Shown: positions 5,237 through 15,126, counted from the stretch's first letter. The stretch is 46,893 nt of DNA from CAYMAX01 sp964388595 (GCA_964388595.1 CAYMAX010000003.1:1-46893), one strand, 5' to 3'. Translations and numbers: made by a program. Notes: a model not told the origin generated them from the letters alone.

Positions 5237-7795
5237 ATGAAACTACTCAAATTTCTCCCGATAATTACTTTATCCATTGGCACACTGCTACTTTCCTCAC
5301 TCTCTTCCTGCACTGCCGGAGGGGCTGAAGATGTCGCTCCCGGACTTGATGAAGTGAAGAATGAAAAGGGTGTTTCCAAGATGCTTGCCTCTGCCCGAAA
5401 AGCAGCCATCGAAGTGGATGGATACTCACTTTACATCAATATGCCGACTAAGAGTGAAAAAGATATTTTGGGAAAAGAGACAGTCCGCTTCAAAATGATA
5501 AGAGATGACGGAGTGCTGCCACCGCTCGATTTCAAAGCACCGGCAGCATCTGTCAGGAAAGTCTCCCGTTCCGGTGGAGAGGAGGTAAATTATATCTTCG
5601 AAGAGGAACATATCATTATTTGCGACAACAATTATTCTACGAGCGATACATTGAGTTACGATATAGAATTCGTGGTACCAAAGCAGCCGCTCAATCTCCG
5701 AGAGGATATGCTGTATTCATTGTTGGTCCCCGACAGAGCAAGGACTCTGTTTCCTTGTTTTGACCAGCCGGACCTCAAAGTCTCCATCCAAATGAATGCC
5801 CTTGTCCCCAATGACTGGGAGGCGGTTTCCAATACTGACATAGCAGAGGTGGTGCCTCAGGGAGAGTGTAAATTGGTAAGATTTGCACCAAGTCGCCTAA
5901 TCAGCACTTACCTGATATCTCTCACAGCTGGAAGATTTGAAAAGAAGACTATGTCTCGCAACGGGAGGGAGATAACCATGTATTACAGAGAGACTGACCC
6001 TCAGAAATTGGCACAAATACCATCGATTTTTGACGAAGTTTTCGAATCGATAGAGTGGATGGAAGACTATACAGGCACTCCCTATCCCTGGGAAAAATAT
6101 GATTTCATTGTGTTGCCCGGATTCCAGTTCGGTGGAATGGAACATGTGGGGGCAACACTCTTTAACGATAGAAAAATCTTCCTGAGCAAAGGCTACGGAG
6201 TCAAAGAGCAGATGGACAGATACCAGTTGATAGCACACGAGGTGGCACACATGTGGTTTGGGGATTATGTGACTATGAAATGGTTTGATGAAGTATGGAC
6301 CAAAGAGGTAATGGCCAATTACATGGCTACACAGGTCATCATCGAAAAATTCCCTGAAGTCGAGCAGGATATCAATCTCTGTTCTTATGCCATGGCCTCC
6401 TATTCGGAAGACAGAACCAAAGGGAGCAATTCTATCAATCAAGAGCTTGATAATCTTCAAAATGCAGGACTTGTATATGGCAATATCATCTACAACAAAT
6501 CTCCTCTGGTCATGAATATGCTCGCCTTGAAAATAGGGAAAGAGGCTCTTAGGGAAGGTCTTCAGGAATATCTGAATGAGTATCGGTACGAAAATGCATC
6601 ATGGGACAATCTCATTACCATACTTGACTCCAAGACTGACGAAAATCTCAAAAAGTGGAGCGATGCATGGGTAAATGAGAAGGGTATGCCCACCATCGAA
6701 TGCAAGGTGCAAAAGGGAGGCAGGGAGTTGGTGCTGTCTCAAAAAGACCCGTGGGGCAGAGGAATATTGTGGGGACAAAATATCACTGCGAGAGTAGTTT
6801 TCGCAGACGGAAGCGAGGAAGATGTTTCACTCTCTCTGCAACGAAAAAGTGTGAAATATGTAGCTCCGGCAGGCTCCGTCATAGCAGAGGCGGTGCCCAA
6901 TGTTGATGCGAGGGGCTATGGTTATTTCAAATCCTCCGGTTACACTGCCAAAAATCCACATCCGGAGTGGAATGATGTAGCAAGGTACAGCACTCTTATC
7001 AATCTCTACGAGAACTATTTACACAATAATTGTCCCGATGCTCCCGAGCAGCTTCTGGTATATCTGAAGAGAGAAAAGAACGAATTATTATTCTCCACAG
7101 CTGTAAGATATCTCGCCACTATGAATCTTCTTCACCCGGTGGATGGGTTTGACAAAGTTTTATTCGAAATAATCTCCGATGCAGAGGGATACAATGAAAG
7201 TTGCCGCAGGAGTGCTTTCAAGACCCTCATAGCGGGTATGAGCGACACGGCAATAGTGGCATCTTTTTATAAAATATTTATCGCCCCTCAAGGGTTTGAG
7301 CCATTTGACTTGACAGAACAGGATTTGACATCGCTCTCATACGAACTATCTGTAAGAATGCCCGAAAGTTCTCACCACATTATTGCTACCCAGAGGAAGA
7401 GGATTACCAATAAGGACAGGCTTGAGGGATTTGATTTTATTTCACGGGCTGTGGTGGGTGAAGAGAACGACCTCGATGCTCTGTTTAGCTCTCTTTTGCT
7501 TCCTGAGAACAGGAGAATCGAACCAAGAGCACAGACGGCCCTTTCGTATCTCAATCATCCTGTTCGGGAGGAGAGGTCTCGCAAGTATATCAGACAGGGA
7601 CTTGAGGTGCTTGAAGAGGTACAGGCTACAGGGGACATTTTCTTTCCAAAGAATTGGATAAGTGCTTTACTTTCAGCTCATCAGGATGCAGAAACCGATG
7701 AGATTATCGCTCAATTTTTCGCCTCTCGCCCAGACTACTCCCCGATGTTGCGCAATAAAATATTGCAGACGAGATTGACTGACCTTCCCGAATAA
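5237..7795 (+). CDS. M1 family metallo-aminopeptidase, lipoprotein
   Basis: This 852-residue zinc aminopeptidase of the gluzincin M1 family would remove N-terminal residues from peptides in the periplasm or at the cell surface. The signal sequence ends in a lipobox (LSSC, Cys at about residue 27). The zinc site is complete: H334-E335-x-x-H338 in AHEVAHMWFGD, and Glu357 in WTKE, 18 residues after the last His. The exopeptidase motif that binds the substrate amino group, normally GxMEN, reads GGMEH here (about residues 299-303). An N-terminal beta-sandwich domain precedes the catalytic domain, and a helical ERAP1-like C-terminal region follows. It stands alone, divergent from the solute-binding gene and convergent with the S26-like gene. 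Confidence 0.92.
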   Translation: MKLLKFLPIITLSIGTLLLSSLSSCTAGGAEDVAPGLDEVKNEKGVSKMLASARKAAIEVDGYSLYINMPTKSEKDILGKETVRFKMIRDDGVLPPLDFKAPAASVRKVSRSGGEEVNYIFEEEHIIICDNNYSTSDTLSYDIEFVVPKQPLNLREDMLYSLLVPDRARTLFPCFDQPDLKVSIQMNALVPNDWEAVSNTDIAEVVPQGECKLVRFAPSRLISTYLISLTAGRFEKKTMSRNGREITMYYRETDPQKLAQIPSIFDEVFESIEWMEDYTGTPYPWEKYDFIVLPGFQFGGMEHVGATLFNDRKIFLSKGYGVKEQMDRYQLIAHEVAHMWFGDYVTMKWFDEVWTKEVMANYMATQVIIEKFPEVEQDINLCSYAMASYSEDRTKGSNSINQELDNLQNAGLVYGNIIYNKSPLVMNMLALKIGKEALREGLQEYLNEYRYENASWDNLITILDSKTDENLKKWSDAWVNEKGMPTIECKVQKGGRELVLSQKDPWGRGILWGQNITARVVFADGSEEDVSLSLQRKSVKYVAPAGSVIAEAVPNVDARGYGYFKSSGYTAKNPHPEWNDVARYSTLINLYENYLHNNCPDAPEQLLVYLKREKNELLFSTAVRYLATMNLLHPVDGFDKVLFEIISDAEGYNESCRRSAFKTLIAGMSDTAIVASFYKIFIAPQGFEPFDLTEQDLTSLSYELSVRMPESSHHIIATQRKRITNKDRLEGFDFISRAVVGEENDLDALFSSLLLPENRRIEPRAQTALSYLNHPVREERSRKYIRQGLEVLEEVQATGDIFFPKNWISALLSAHQDAETDEIIAQFFASRPDYSPMLRNKILQTRLTDLPE

Positions 7796-7812
7796 CAGGG
7801 CTTGAGCCGATT

Positions 7813-8289
7813 CTATTTTTGTGGGTTTGTTTTTTTGTGGCGGAATGGCTTGCAGCAGGCATGAATGAGAAGAAGAAACCAAAGTCTGTAACGATATGTC
7901 AATGTCCAAAACTTGGAGATGATGTGCCAATTTCTCGAGTGGGCCTGGAAGTGATGTCCTCCGAGGATGGTCCCTTCTGTCATTATCCCTATCACATCGG
8001 AGATGGTGGCTCTTTCGTAGGGGCCGTAGCAACCATCGCCCCGAAGCAGCAATAATGTACCCCAGACATGCACTATCCTGTGCAGACGCAGTGTCGGCTC
8101 CTGGTCATATTGAAACAACACTATGTCACGGCGTTTGACTTCTGCACCATTGCGTGGAACAAGAATCATGTAATCCCTGTTCGGACGAAAAAGCGGCTTC
8201 ATACCGATACCCGATGTGAATACTTTGATATTTGAGCCCTCTTTCAGCTGTTGAGCAAAAGCATCAAGGCTCTGTGGCTTCTCTATCAT
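7813..8289 (-). CDS. S24/S26 signal-peptidase-like protein lacking the catalytic serine
   Basis: This 158-residue protein resembles S24/S26 serine peptidases (signal peptidase I / SipW-like). It has a box equivalent to GxSMxP, then PNRDYMILVPR, KRRDIVLFQ and LHRIVHVWG, and the RGDGCYGPYE segment. The motif reads SGIGMKPLF: the residue just before Met, which should be the nucleophilic Ser, is Gly. The LHRI histidine typical of the SipW-type dyad is still there. A hydrophobic stretch near the C-terminus (YRLWFLLLIHACC) could be a membrane anchor. Its start codon overlaps the stop of the SIMPL gene (TAATG), so the two are probably translationally coupled. It is likely inactive or has another role, unless the base is a sequencing error. 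Confidence 0.75.
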   Translation of the reverse strand: MIEKPQSLDAFAQQLKEGSNIKVFTSGIGMKPLFRPNRDYMILVPRNGAEVKRRDIVLFQYDQEPTLRLHRIVHVWGTLLLLRGDGCYGPYERATISDVIGIMTEGTILGGHHFQAHSRNWHIISKFWTLTYRYRLWFLLLIHACCKPFRHKKTNPQK

Positions 8290-9011
8290 TAGTCTTTCAG
8301 GAAATACTCGATAGTGGTAACTACTCTTACTACTTTGATATAAGGAGTGTTAGCATCTCTGTCGGAGATGGAAAATTGTCCCTGGGCTGCAGTTTTAATC
8401 TTTCCAAGCTCGCTATCGGAATCCTCAGCAAATTTCTGTGCAGTGGCTCTTGCATTTTTGGTCGCTTCTGCTACCATCTCGGGCTTGATGCTGTTGAGGT
8501 CATTAAAACTGAAAATCGTGGGGAATTCATAATCTCCGCCGGCTAAAGCGATACCTTCTTTCACTAAATCTCCCTGTTTGGCCATTAAAGAGCGTACAAG
8601 GTCGATTTTATCAGTGGCCACGGTGATGACTGAAGTGGTTTTGTATCTGTATTTGGCATCATTGGATGAATATCTTTCTGCTTCTGAATCGATGACTGTG
8701 GTAGGGGAAACAGTGATTTCGGATTCGGAGATGCCGTTGCTTATTAGAAATTGGGTAATCTTCTGGGAAGACTGTTCGATGGTCTTATATAGAGAGGGGA
8801 GGTCGTTGCTTGCCTGTCTGAAAACCAGTGGCCAGATAACTCTGTCGGCCGGAACTTCTCTTTCGGAGAGTCCTTTCACTGCCACCACTCTGTCACTATC
8901 TTTGAAACGGCCTATGCCGGCATAAATAAACCATCCGAGAACAACAATACCGAGAGACAACATCAGATAACTGAAAAAAGTGTGATTGAAATACCTGCTC
9001 ATAATCTTCAA
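8289..9011 (-). CDS. SIMPL-domain membrane-anchored protein
   Basis: This 240-residue protein has one N-terminal transmembrane segment (about residues 12-31, YLMLSLGIVVLGWFIYAG) and an extracytoplasmic SIMPL (DUF541 / COG2859) domain. Typical features are VAVKGLSEREVPADRVIWPL near the start and a repeated alpha/beta layout through SELGKIKTAAQGQFSI. Family members are poorly understood; some are linked to stress tolerance or outer-membrane vesicles. Start choice is uncertain between 9011 (MKIMSRYF) and 9002 (MSRYF). It overlaps the S26-like gene by one base and shares a divergent region with the S9 peptidase gene. Confidence 0.85.
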   Translation of the reverse strand: MKIMSRYFNHTFFSYLMLSLGIVVLGWFIYAGIGRFKDSDRVVAVKGLSEREVPADRVIWPLVFRQASNDLPSLYKTIEQSSQKITQFLISNGISESEITVSPTTVIDSEAERYSSNDAKYRYKTTSVITVATDKIDLVRSLMAKQGDLVKEGIALAGGDYEFPTIFSFNDLNSIKPEMVAEATKNARATAQKFAEDSDSELGKIKTAAQGQFSISDRDANTPYIKVVRVVTTIEYFLKD

Positions 9012-9062
9012 ATTTTAATTAATAATGCATTCGCAAATATAAGTCCAATTCTTATTTTTTCT

Positions 9063-9070
9063 TACTTTTG
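9063..9070 (+). promoter_or_regulatory. -7 box for the 9090-24805 gene run
   Basis: TACTTTTG matches the TAnnTTTG consensus and lies 19 bases before the chosen ATG at 9090, giving a short leader. No good TTTG box is seen at the expected distance upstream. It supports the ATG at 9090 over any further upstream start. Confidence 0.55.
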
Positions 9071-9089
9071 TGGCAAAATAATCCAAATA

Positions 9090-11933
9090 ATGAGAAGATC
9101 TGTATTTAATACGATATCGATAGTTTTAGTTCTATTGATAGCAATACCTATGTATGGACGCAAAAAGCCTCTGGACCATTCAGTATATGATTCCTGGCAG
9201 TCCATTAGAAACATCAACATCCCCTACAATGGCAGGTATGTTATTTATTATGTCACTCCACAGGAAGGAGACGGCACATTGGTGCTTTATAACACTCAGA
9301 GCGATGTCAAGACTGAGATTGCACGTGGTAATGGAGCCGTTGTTAGTGAAGACGGACAGAGATTGATTTTCAGAATATCTCCCCTTTATTCCCAGACCAG
9401 ACAAGCAAAGATAGATAAGAAAAAAGGAGATGACATGCCGCAGGATTCATTGGGAGTGATGGACCTTAAAACTTTGGAAATCAGAAAATACCCCAATATC
9501 AAGACATTGAAATACAGTGGTAATATCGGTGAATATATCGCATTCCAGCAGATTGACACTGCCAAGAAGAAAGCTCCCAAAGATGCAGCTCTTCCTCTTC
9601 AGGTGCTCAATCTCAAAACTTACACCATAGATACTGTCGCCAAAGCTGATGAGTATCGCTTCAATCGTGAAGGTGAACTTTTGGTCTATATCACCAAACC
9701 GGGCAAGAAAGATACTCTTGCATCGAAGGAGATGCACCTCTATCGCCCAGGCACCAAAGAAGACCGCATCGTGCTCTCAACCGATAAAAAAGCTGTCATC
9801 CATCTCCCTGTCTTTGATAAACAAAACTCCAAGATGGTGTTTTATGCTCAGACAGATACCGCTAAAAAACAGAAACAGTTTGTAGATATATTTCTGTATG
9901 ACATACTTTCCGGCAATACCGCCAAGCCTATTATCACCCAAAAGACTTCCGGAATGCCCGACAAGTGGAAGATCGCAGAGAAAGCCTCTATTGAATTTAA
10001 CGAAGCGGGGACATCCCTGATGTTTGGCACTATTCCCATTCCCAAAGAAGAGGATACCACAGTAGTCGAATTTGAAAAAGTTAAGCTCGATATCTGGCGT
10101 TGGGACGCAGACTATCTTCCCACTTTTGAAAAAATCAACAAGTCAACACTTGAGAAGCAGTCGTATCTTGCCATATACAATTTCTCCGATACTTCCCGAT
10201 TTGTACAGGAAGCAGACGAACAGGTGCCTTCCATAAATTTTACCGACCGTCTGGTAGGCAACGAAGTGGTAGTATTTAATGACAAACCATACAGAATACA
10301 ATCCCAATGGGAAGGAATGTCGTGGGGCGGAGTGGGTTCTTGTGTTGATATAGTGAAAGTCAATATAGCTACTGCCCAAAAGCAAATCATCAAAGAGAAA
10401 GTATATGCCACTCTTCTATCATCTTCAAGTGATGGAGCATACTATACATGGTGGGACAATGATGATAAGAATTGGTTCCTCTATGAGACTGCCACAGGAG
10501 CATTGAGCTCTCTGACTGCCGGTCTCCCTTCGATTTTCTGGGATGACGAGAATGATACCCCTTCCAAACCATCGCCCTATGGACAGGCGATATGGTATGA
10601 TGATGATTCTTATCTGATGATTGGCTCCAAATACGATGTTTGGAGATTTGACCCTAAAGGGGTGAAGAAGCCCGAGATGATGACAGAGGGTAAAGGGGAA
10701 GAGACATCGACCACTTTCCGTCCCATCACCAGGAAGATGTACACCGGTTCCGATAACTCGAGAAACGGCATAGCGATGGATTATGCCATCGAACCCAAAT
10801 CTGCACTCTACTTCTCTTCTTTCAATAAAGTGACCAAAGAGACGGGTATTTATTTCAAGGATTATTCCAAGAAGAAACCGGTTCTCACCAAGCTCGCCGA
10901 AGGGCCGTTTACTTACAATCTCTCTGCCGTGACATCCTCATACGAATACCCCGGTATTGCCAAAGGTAAGAACGTGAGACCGCGCAGAAAACTTTCTGTC
11001 CCCACTATTTTATATCTGAAGGGCAATTTTGAACATCCCAATGATGTATATGTGACCAAAGATATGTTTCGCAGCGAGACGCAGCTCTCTGCCATCAACC
11101 CACAGCAGGCAGAATACAATTGGGGCACCGTGGAACTTTTCAAATGGACTACAGCAGACGGCATCAACGCAGAAGGACTTCTTTACAAACCGGAGGATTT
11201 TGATTCGACCAAGAAATATCCGGTCATCATTTATTTCTACGAAAAAGATGCTAACGATTTATATAAATACAAGTCACCTGCTCCCAACTATTCTACTGTC
11301 AATATTCCCTATTTTGTGAGCAACGACTATATCATATTCGACCCCAATATTTACTATGTGGATGGTCACCCCGGTCAGAGTGCGATGCACTCCATAATGC
11401 CAGCTGTCGATAAACTTTGCGAGTGGTCATGGATAGACAAAGACAATATGGCGATACAGGGTCAGAGCTGGGGAGGCTATCAGGTCGCTTATATGGTCAC
11501 CCAGACCGATAGATTTAAAGCTGCCGGAGCAGGAGCACCCGTGTCCAATATGACAAGTGCCTACGGAGGTATCCGCTGGTCCACAGGTGTCACCAGACAA
11601 ATGCAGTATGAAGGGGGACAAAGCAGAATAGGAAAAGATTTGTGGGATGGATTTGACCTGTATATCGAAAATTCGCCCCTGTTTTTCGTTCCCAAAGTCA
11701 CCACTCCCATCCTGATAATGCACAATGACAAAGACGGAGCAGTGCCCTGGTATCAGGGGATAGAGTATTTCACAGCGTTGCGTCGCTGTGGCAAACAGGC
11801 GTGGCTGCTGCAGTACAATGATGAGCAGCACAATCTTTCCAAGAGGTACAATGCGAAAGACCTCGCTGTGAGGATGGGAGAATTTTTCGACCATTTTCTC
11901 AAGGGTGCCCCTATGCCTGAATGGATGAAATAA
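9090..11933 (+). CDS. S9 family prolyl-oligopeptidase-like serine peptidase
   Basis: This 947-residue exported peptidase has an N-terminal beta-propeller-like region and a C-terminal alpha/beta-hydrolase domain. The start at 9090 gives a signal peptide (MRRSVFNTISIVLVLLIAIP); the open frame extends back to 8982, but that part covers the promoter. The catalytic triad is visible: Ser793 in GQSWGGY, Asp882 in HNDKDGAVP and His914 in DEQHNL. The substrate is probably peptides from extracellular protein, but exact specificity cannot be read from sequence. It is larger than typical DPP enzymes because of the N-terminal domain. It is first in a tightly spaced run of nine genes, 13 bases before the next S9 peptidase. 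Confidence 0.9.
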   Translation: MRRSVFNTISIVLVLLIAIPMYGRKKPLDHSVYDSWQSIRNINIPYNGRYVIYYVTPQEGDGTLVLYNTQSDVKTEIARGNGAVVSEDGQRLIFRISPLYSQTRQAKIDKKKGDDMPQDSLGVMDLKTLEIRKYPNIKTLKYSGNIGEYIAFQQIDTAKKKAPKDAALPLQVLNLKTYTIDTVAKADEYRFNREGELLVYITKPGKKDTLASKEMHLYRPGTKEDRIVLSTDKKAVIHLPVFDKQNSKMVFYAQTDTAKKQKQFVDIFLYDILSGNTAKPIITQKTSGMPDKWKIAEKASIEFNEAGTSLMFGTIPIPKEEDTTVVEFEKVKLDIWRWDADYLPTFEKINKSTLEKQSYLAIYNFSDTSRFVQEADEQVPSINFTDRLVGNEVVVFNDKPYRIQSQWEGMSWGGVGSCVDIVKVNIATAQKQIIKEKVYATLLSSSSDGAYYTWWDNDDKNWFLYETATGALSSLTAGLPSIFWDDENDTPSKPSPYGQAIWYDDDSYLMIGSKYDVWRFDPKGVKKPEMMTEGKGEETSTTFRPITRKMYTGSDNSRNGIAMDYAIEPKSALYFSSFNKVTKETGIYFKDYSKKKPVLTKLAEGPFTYNLSAVTSSYEYPGIAKGKNVRPRRKLSVPTILYLKGNFEHPNDVYVTKDMFRSETQLSAINPQQAEYNWGTVELFKWTTADGINAEGLLYKPEDFDSTKKYPVIIYFYEKDANDLYKYKSPAPNYSTVNIPYFVSNDYIIFDPNIYYVDGHPGQSAMHSIMPAVDKLCEWSWIDKDNMAIQGQSWGGYQVAYMVTQTDRFKAAGAGAPVSNMTSAYGGIRWSTGVTRQMQYEGGQSRIGKDLWDGFDLYIENSPLFFVPKVTTPILIMHNDKDGAVPWYQGIEYFTALRRCGKQAWLLQYNDEQHNLSKRYNAKDLAVRMGEFFDHFLKGAPMPEWMK

Positions 11934-11946
11934 TAATTTACAATAT

Positions 11947-14028
11947 ATGAGACACACAATACTTTTTTTAACATTTCTTATTGCAATGACAAGTTGCTCA
12001 CAAGCTCCCAAAGAGGGGAAGGACCCTGTAATCGAAAAGAAGGCCATCAACCTGGATGGAAAGGTTTTCTCTCCTGAGATAATGCTTCAGCTCGGTAGAA
12101 TATCGGACCCACAAATATCTCCCGACGGTACTAAAATACTTTACGGAGTGACGTATACAGACATTCAGCTCAATAAAAGCGTACGTCAGCTCTATGTGAT
12201 GAATATAGATGGTACAGGCAATACCCCCATCACCCATTTCTCTAAAAGCGCGTCCAATGCACGCTGGTATGGAGATGGTTCCAGAATCGTTTTTCTGAAA
12301 GGTGGATTGATGTACTCCATGAATGCCAATGGCAAGAAAATTACCAGAGTTATCGGTGCCCCTGAAGAGATAGGAGAATTCTCTTTCTCACCCGATTTCA
12401 ATCAAGTGATGTATGTCAAAGAGATACAGTCTGCCATCAAGCCGACAGATCTCTATCCCGACCTCGAAAAGTCTACAGGACGGTTTATCAAAGACCTGAT
12501 GTATCGTCATTGGGACCATTTTGTAGAGACTATTCCTCACACTTATATTGCCAATTTCTATCATAATTCTGATGATAAAATGTCCCTGGGTACAAGTACC
12601 GACATTATTGACGGCACCATGTACGAATTGCCCACTCTTCCATTCGGAGGGATTGACCAATTGTCATGGTCTCCAGATGGCAGCAAGATAGCCTATTCCT
12701 GTCGCAAAGTGACAGGCAAGGAGTATGCCTTCAGCACCAATACAGACATTTATCTCTACGATGTGGCTCTGAAACAATGTATCAATCTTACCGAGGGAAT
12801 GAATGGTTATGATACTGACCCCGTATTTTCTCCCGACGGCAAATATATAGCCTGGATAAGTATGGAGAGAGGCGGTTTCGAAGCAGATAAGCAGAGACTG
12901 TTTATCATCAACCCTGTCACCATGACGCGAAAAGAACTTTCCGCACACTACGATTACAATATCACCAATCCCGTGTGGAAGTCAGATGGTAAAGGGCTCT
13001 ATTTCCTCTCATTGGTCAATGCTCTTCAAGGTGTATTTGAAACCGACCTTGAAGGCAATGTCAGAAGAATCACAGCTGATGATTCCTGGTACGATTACCA
13101 AAGCGTCGCTGAGCTTGGAGAGAAGCTTATCACCTGCAATCAGTCGATGATGCGTCCCAATGAGATAGTATCCATCAACATAGCTGATGGAGCCGTTACC
13201 AAACTTACTCATGAAAACGACGATATACTGATGTCTATTCCCGAAGTTAAGTGCGAACAGAGATGGATTACCACTACAGACAACAAGAAAATGCACACCT
13301 GGGTGATTTATCCTCCCAAGTTTGATGCCGGTAGTAAATATCCTGCTATTCTTTTCTGTACAGGCGGTCCTCAGGGGACTCTGAGTCAAAGTTGGTCCAC
13401 ACGCTGGAATTTCAAACTGATGGCTTCTCAGGGATATATAGTGATTCTTCCCAATCGCCGCGGTACTACTGCTTTCGGGCAGGAGTGGTGCGATCAGATA
13501 TCGGGAGACTACATCGGACAAAATATGAAAGACTACTTCTCCGCTGCCAAAGAGCTCAAGAAAGAACCCTATGTAGGGAAAATGGGAGCATCGGGAGCAA
13601 GCTACGGCGGCTATTCCATCTATTATTTAGCCGGTATTCATAAAGGATTTTTCGACGCATTTCTCGCACACGCAGGTATTTTCAATCAGGAGCAGATGTA
13701 TATGATGACCGAAGAACTGTGGTTCCCCAATTGGGACAACGGCGGTGCTCCTTGGGATAACAACAAAGTGGCTAAGAGACATTACGACAACTCCCCCCAC
13801 AAGCTCATCAAAAATTGGGACACTCCCATCATGATTACACACGGAGAACTCGATTACAGAGTACCTGTAGAGCAGGGAATGGCTGCTTTCAATGCAGCAC
13901 AAATGATGGGTGTGCCATCTCAGATGCTGCTTTTCCCCGACGAAAACCACTGGATACTCAAACCACAGAATGCAGTGCACTGGCAGAGGGCATATTTCGA
14001 TTGGTTTGACAAGTGGTTGAAGAAATAA
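11947..14028 (+). CDS. dpp5: S9C dipeptidyl peptidase, DPP5-like lipoprotein
   Basis: This 693-residue enzyme would cleave dipeptides from peptide N-termini in the periplasm. The length and the GASGASYGGYSIYYLAG motif resemble DPP5 of Porphyromonas gingivalis. Ser552 is the nucleophile; the other triad members lie in GELDYRVPVEQG and DENHWILKPQN. The N-terminus is a lipoprotein signal (MTSC, Cys17), followed by a beta-propeller with WD-like repeats such as SPDGTKILYG, SPDGSKIAYS and SPDGKYIAW. It follows the other S9 peptidase by 13 bases and precedes lpxK by 12, so it is co-transcribed. The gene symbol rests on motif similarity only. Confidence 0.88.
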   Translation: MRHTILFLTFLIAMTSCSQAPKEGKDPVIEKKAINLDGKVFSPEIMLQLGRISDPQISPDGTKILYGVTYTDIQLNKSVRQLYVMNIDGTGNTPITHFSKSASNARWYGDGSRIVFLKGGLMYSMNANGKKITRVIGAPEEIGEFSFSPDFNQVMYVKEIQSAIKPTDLYPDLEKSTGRFIKDLMYRHWDHFVETIPHTYIANFYHNSDDKMSLGTSTDIIDGTMYELPTLPFGGIDQLSWSPDGSKIAYSCRKVTGKEYAFSTNTDIYLYDVALKQCINLTEGMNGYDTDPVFSPDGKYIAWISMERGGFEADKQRLFIINPVTMTRKELSAHYDYNITNPVWKSDGKGLYFLSLVNALQGVFETDLEGNVRRITADDSWYDYQSVAELGEKLITCNQSMMRPNEIVSINIADGAVTKLTHENDDILMSIPEVKCEQRWITTTDNKKMHTWVIYPPKFDAGSKYPAILFCTGGPQGTLSQSWSTRWNFKLMASQGYIVILPNRRGTTAFGQEWCDQISGDYIGQNMKDYFSAAKELKKEPYVGKMGASGASYGGYSIYYLAGIHKGFFDAFLAHAGIFNQEQMYMMTEELWFPNWDNGGAPWDNNKVAKRHYDNSPHKLIKNWDTPIMITHGELDYRVPVEQGMAAFNAAQMMGVPSQMLLFPDENHWILKPQNAVHWQRAYFDWFDKWLKK

Positions 14029-14040
14029 TATTGACGTGGT

Positions 14041-15126
14041 ATGATTATCGACAAAATTCTCCTGTTTCCCTATTATCTGACACTTCTGATACGCAATCAT
14101 CTGTACGATAAGGGGAGTATCAAATCAGTTTCTTTCGATGTTCCGATTATCTGTGTCGGAAATATTACTGTCGGAGGGACCGGTAAGACTCCGATGGTGG
14201 AAATGCTGGTGAGAATGTATATGAACGATTATCGTATCGCTGTTATCTCCAGGGGCTACAAGAGAAAAAGCAGAGGATATCGGGAAGTCCTGAGAGATGA
14301 TTCTTATTCAGATGTGGGTGATGAACCCATACAGATAAAAAGGAAGTTTCCTGAGATTACCGTGGTGGTGGATTCTTCTCGGAAAAAGGCCATCGAACAC
14401 CTACTCGCCCAAGATGAGAAGTCAAGACCTACACTTATCATCCTCGATGATGCTTTTCAGCACAGAAAGGTCGTTCCGAGCGTCTCGATAGTATTAGTCG
14501 ATTCGTCACGCCCCACATACCATGACCATCTCATCCCATTTGGTAAGTTGAGGGACCTTCCTTCTCAGATAAAGAGGGCAGATATAGTGGTGGTTACTAA
14601 AGTCTCTGAAGATATCACTGACGAAGATAGAGAGCGGTGGAGGTCTAAGCTTCGCCTCTCTGAGTCACAGTCGCTGTTTTTCTCACAGATAGGCTATCGT
14701 GAGCCCAAGCCTGTATTTGTAGAGGGCAATGACAATCGTTACATTTATTCCAAAAGTGCAATTCTTTTCACAGGGATAGCCAATGATTCATCTATCCGAA
14801 ACTTCATCATGGGCAAATACAAACTCAATGAGATAATGAGTTTTGATGACCATCATGTATTCTCATCAAGTGAGATACGTTCGATAGATGCTTGTTCGAA
14901 GAGATACCCCACCTCAGTAGTGTTTACTACAGAGAAAGATGCACAACGAATCGTAGGTCATCGAGCCATCACTTCCAATCTTCGCTCCAAACTCTTCTAT
15001 ATCCCCATTAAAACAGAGATTATACCGAAGATAGAGCCATCTATGCGAGTATTTCCCGAAGAGATGGGGGACATCGGAGAGAGCCAGTTCAAAGAGAGTA
15101 TTCATTTTGACAACATAAAAAAATGA
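14041..15126 (+). CDS. lpxK: Tetraacyldisaccharide 4'-kinase
   Basis: LpxK phosphorylates the 4' position of the lipid A disaccharide at the inner face of the cytoplasmic membrane. The 361-residue protein has the P-loop VGNITVGGTGKTPMVE near residue 40, a membrane-associating N-terminal helix (ILLFPYYLTLLIRNHL), then AVISRGYKRKSRGY, the DDAFQHRKV motif and RADIVVVTK. Length is normal. It is a housekeeping gene placed inside a peptidase/glycosidase run. Its stop overlaps the next start by 4 bases (ATGA), so expression of the downstream oxidoreductase is probably coupled to it. Confidence 0.95.
   Translation: MIIDKILLFPYYLTLLIRNHLYDKGSIKSVSFDVPIICVGNITVGGTGKTPMVEMLVRMYMNDYRIAVISRGYKRKSRGYREVLRDDSYSDVGDEPIQIKRKFPEITVVVDSSRKKAIEHLLAQDEKSRPTLIILDDAFQHRKVVPSVSIVLVDSSRPTYHDHLIPFGKLRDLPSQIKRADIVVVTKVSEDITDEDRERWRSKLRLSESQSLFFSQIGYREPKPVFVEGNDNRYIYSKSAILFTGIANDSSIRNFIMGKYKLNEIMSFDDHHVFSSSEIRSIDACSKRYPTSVVFTTEKDAQRIVGHRAITSNLRSKLFYIPIKTEIIPKIEPSMRVFPEEMGDIGESQFKESIHFDNIKK

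Noticed and set aside
8982..9089. Extended N-terminus of the first S9 peptidase
   Set aside because: This part overlaps the SIMPL gene and the TAnnTTTG box at 9063, and the signal peptide begins at 9090.
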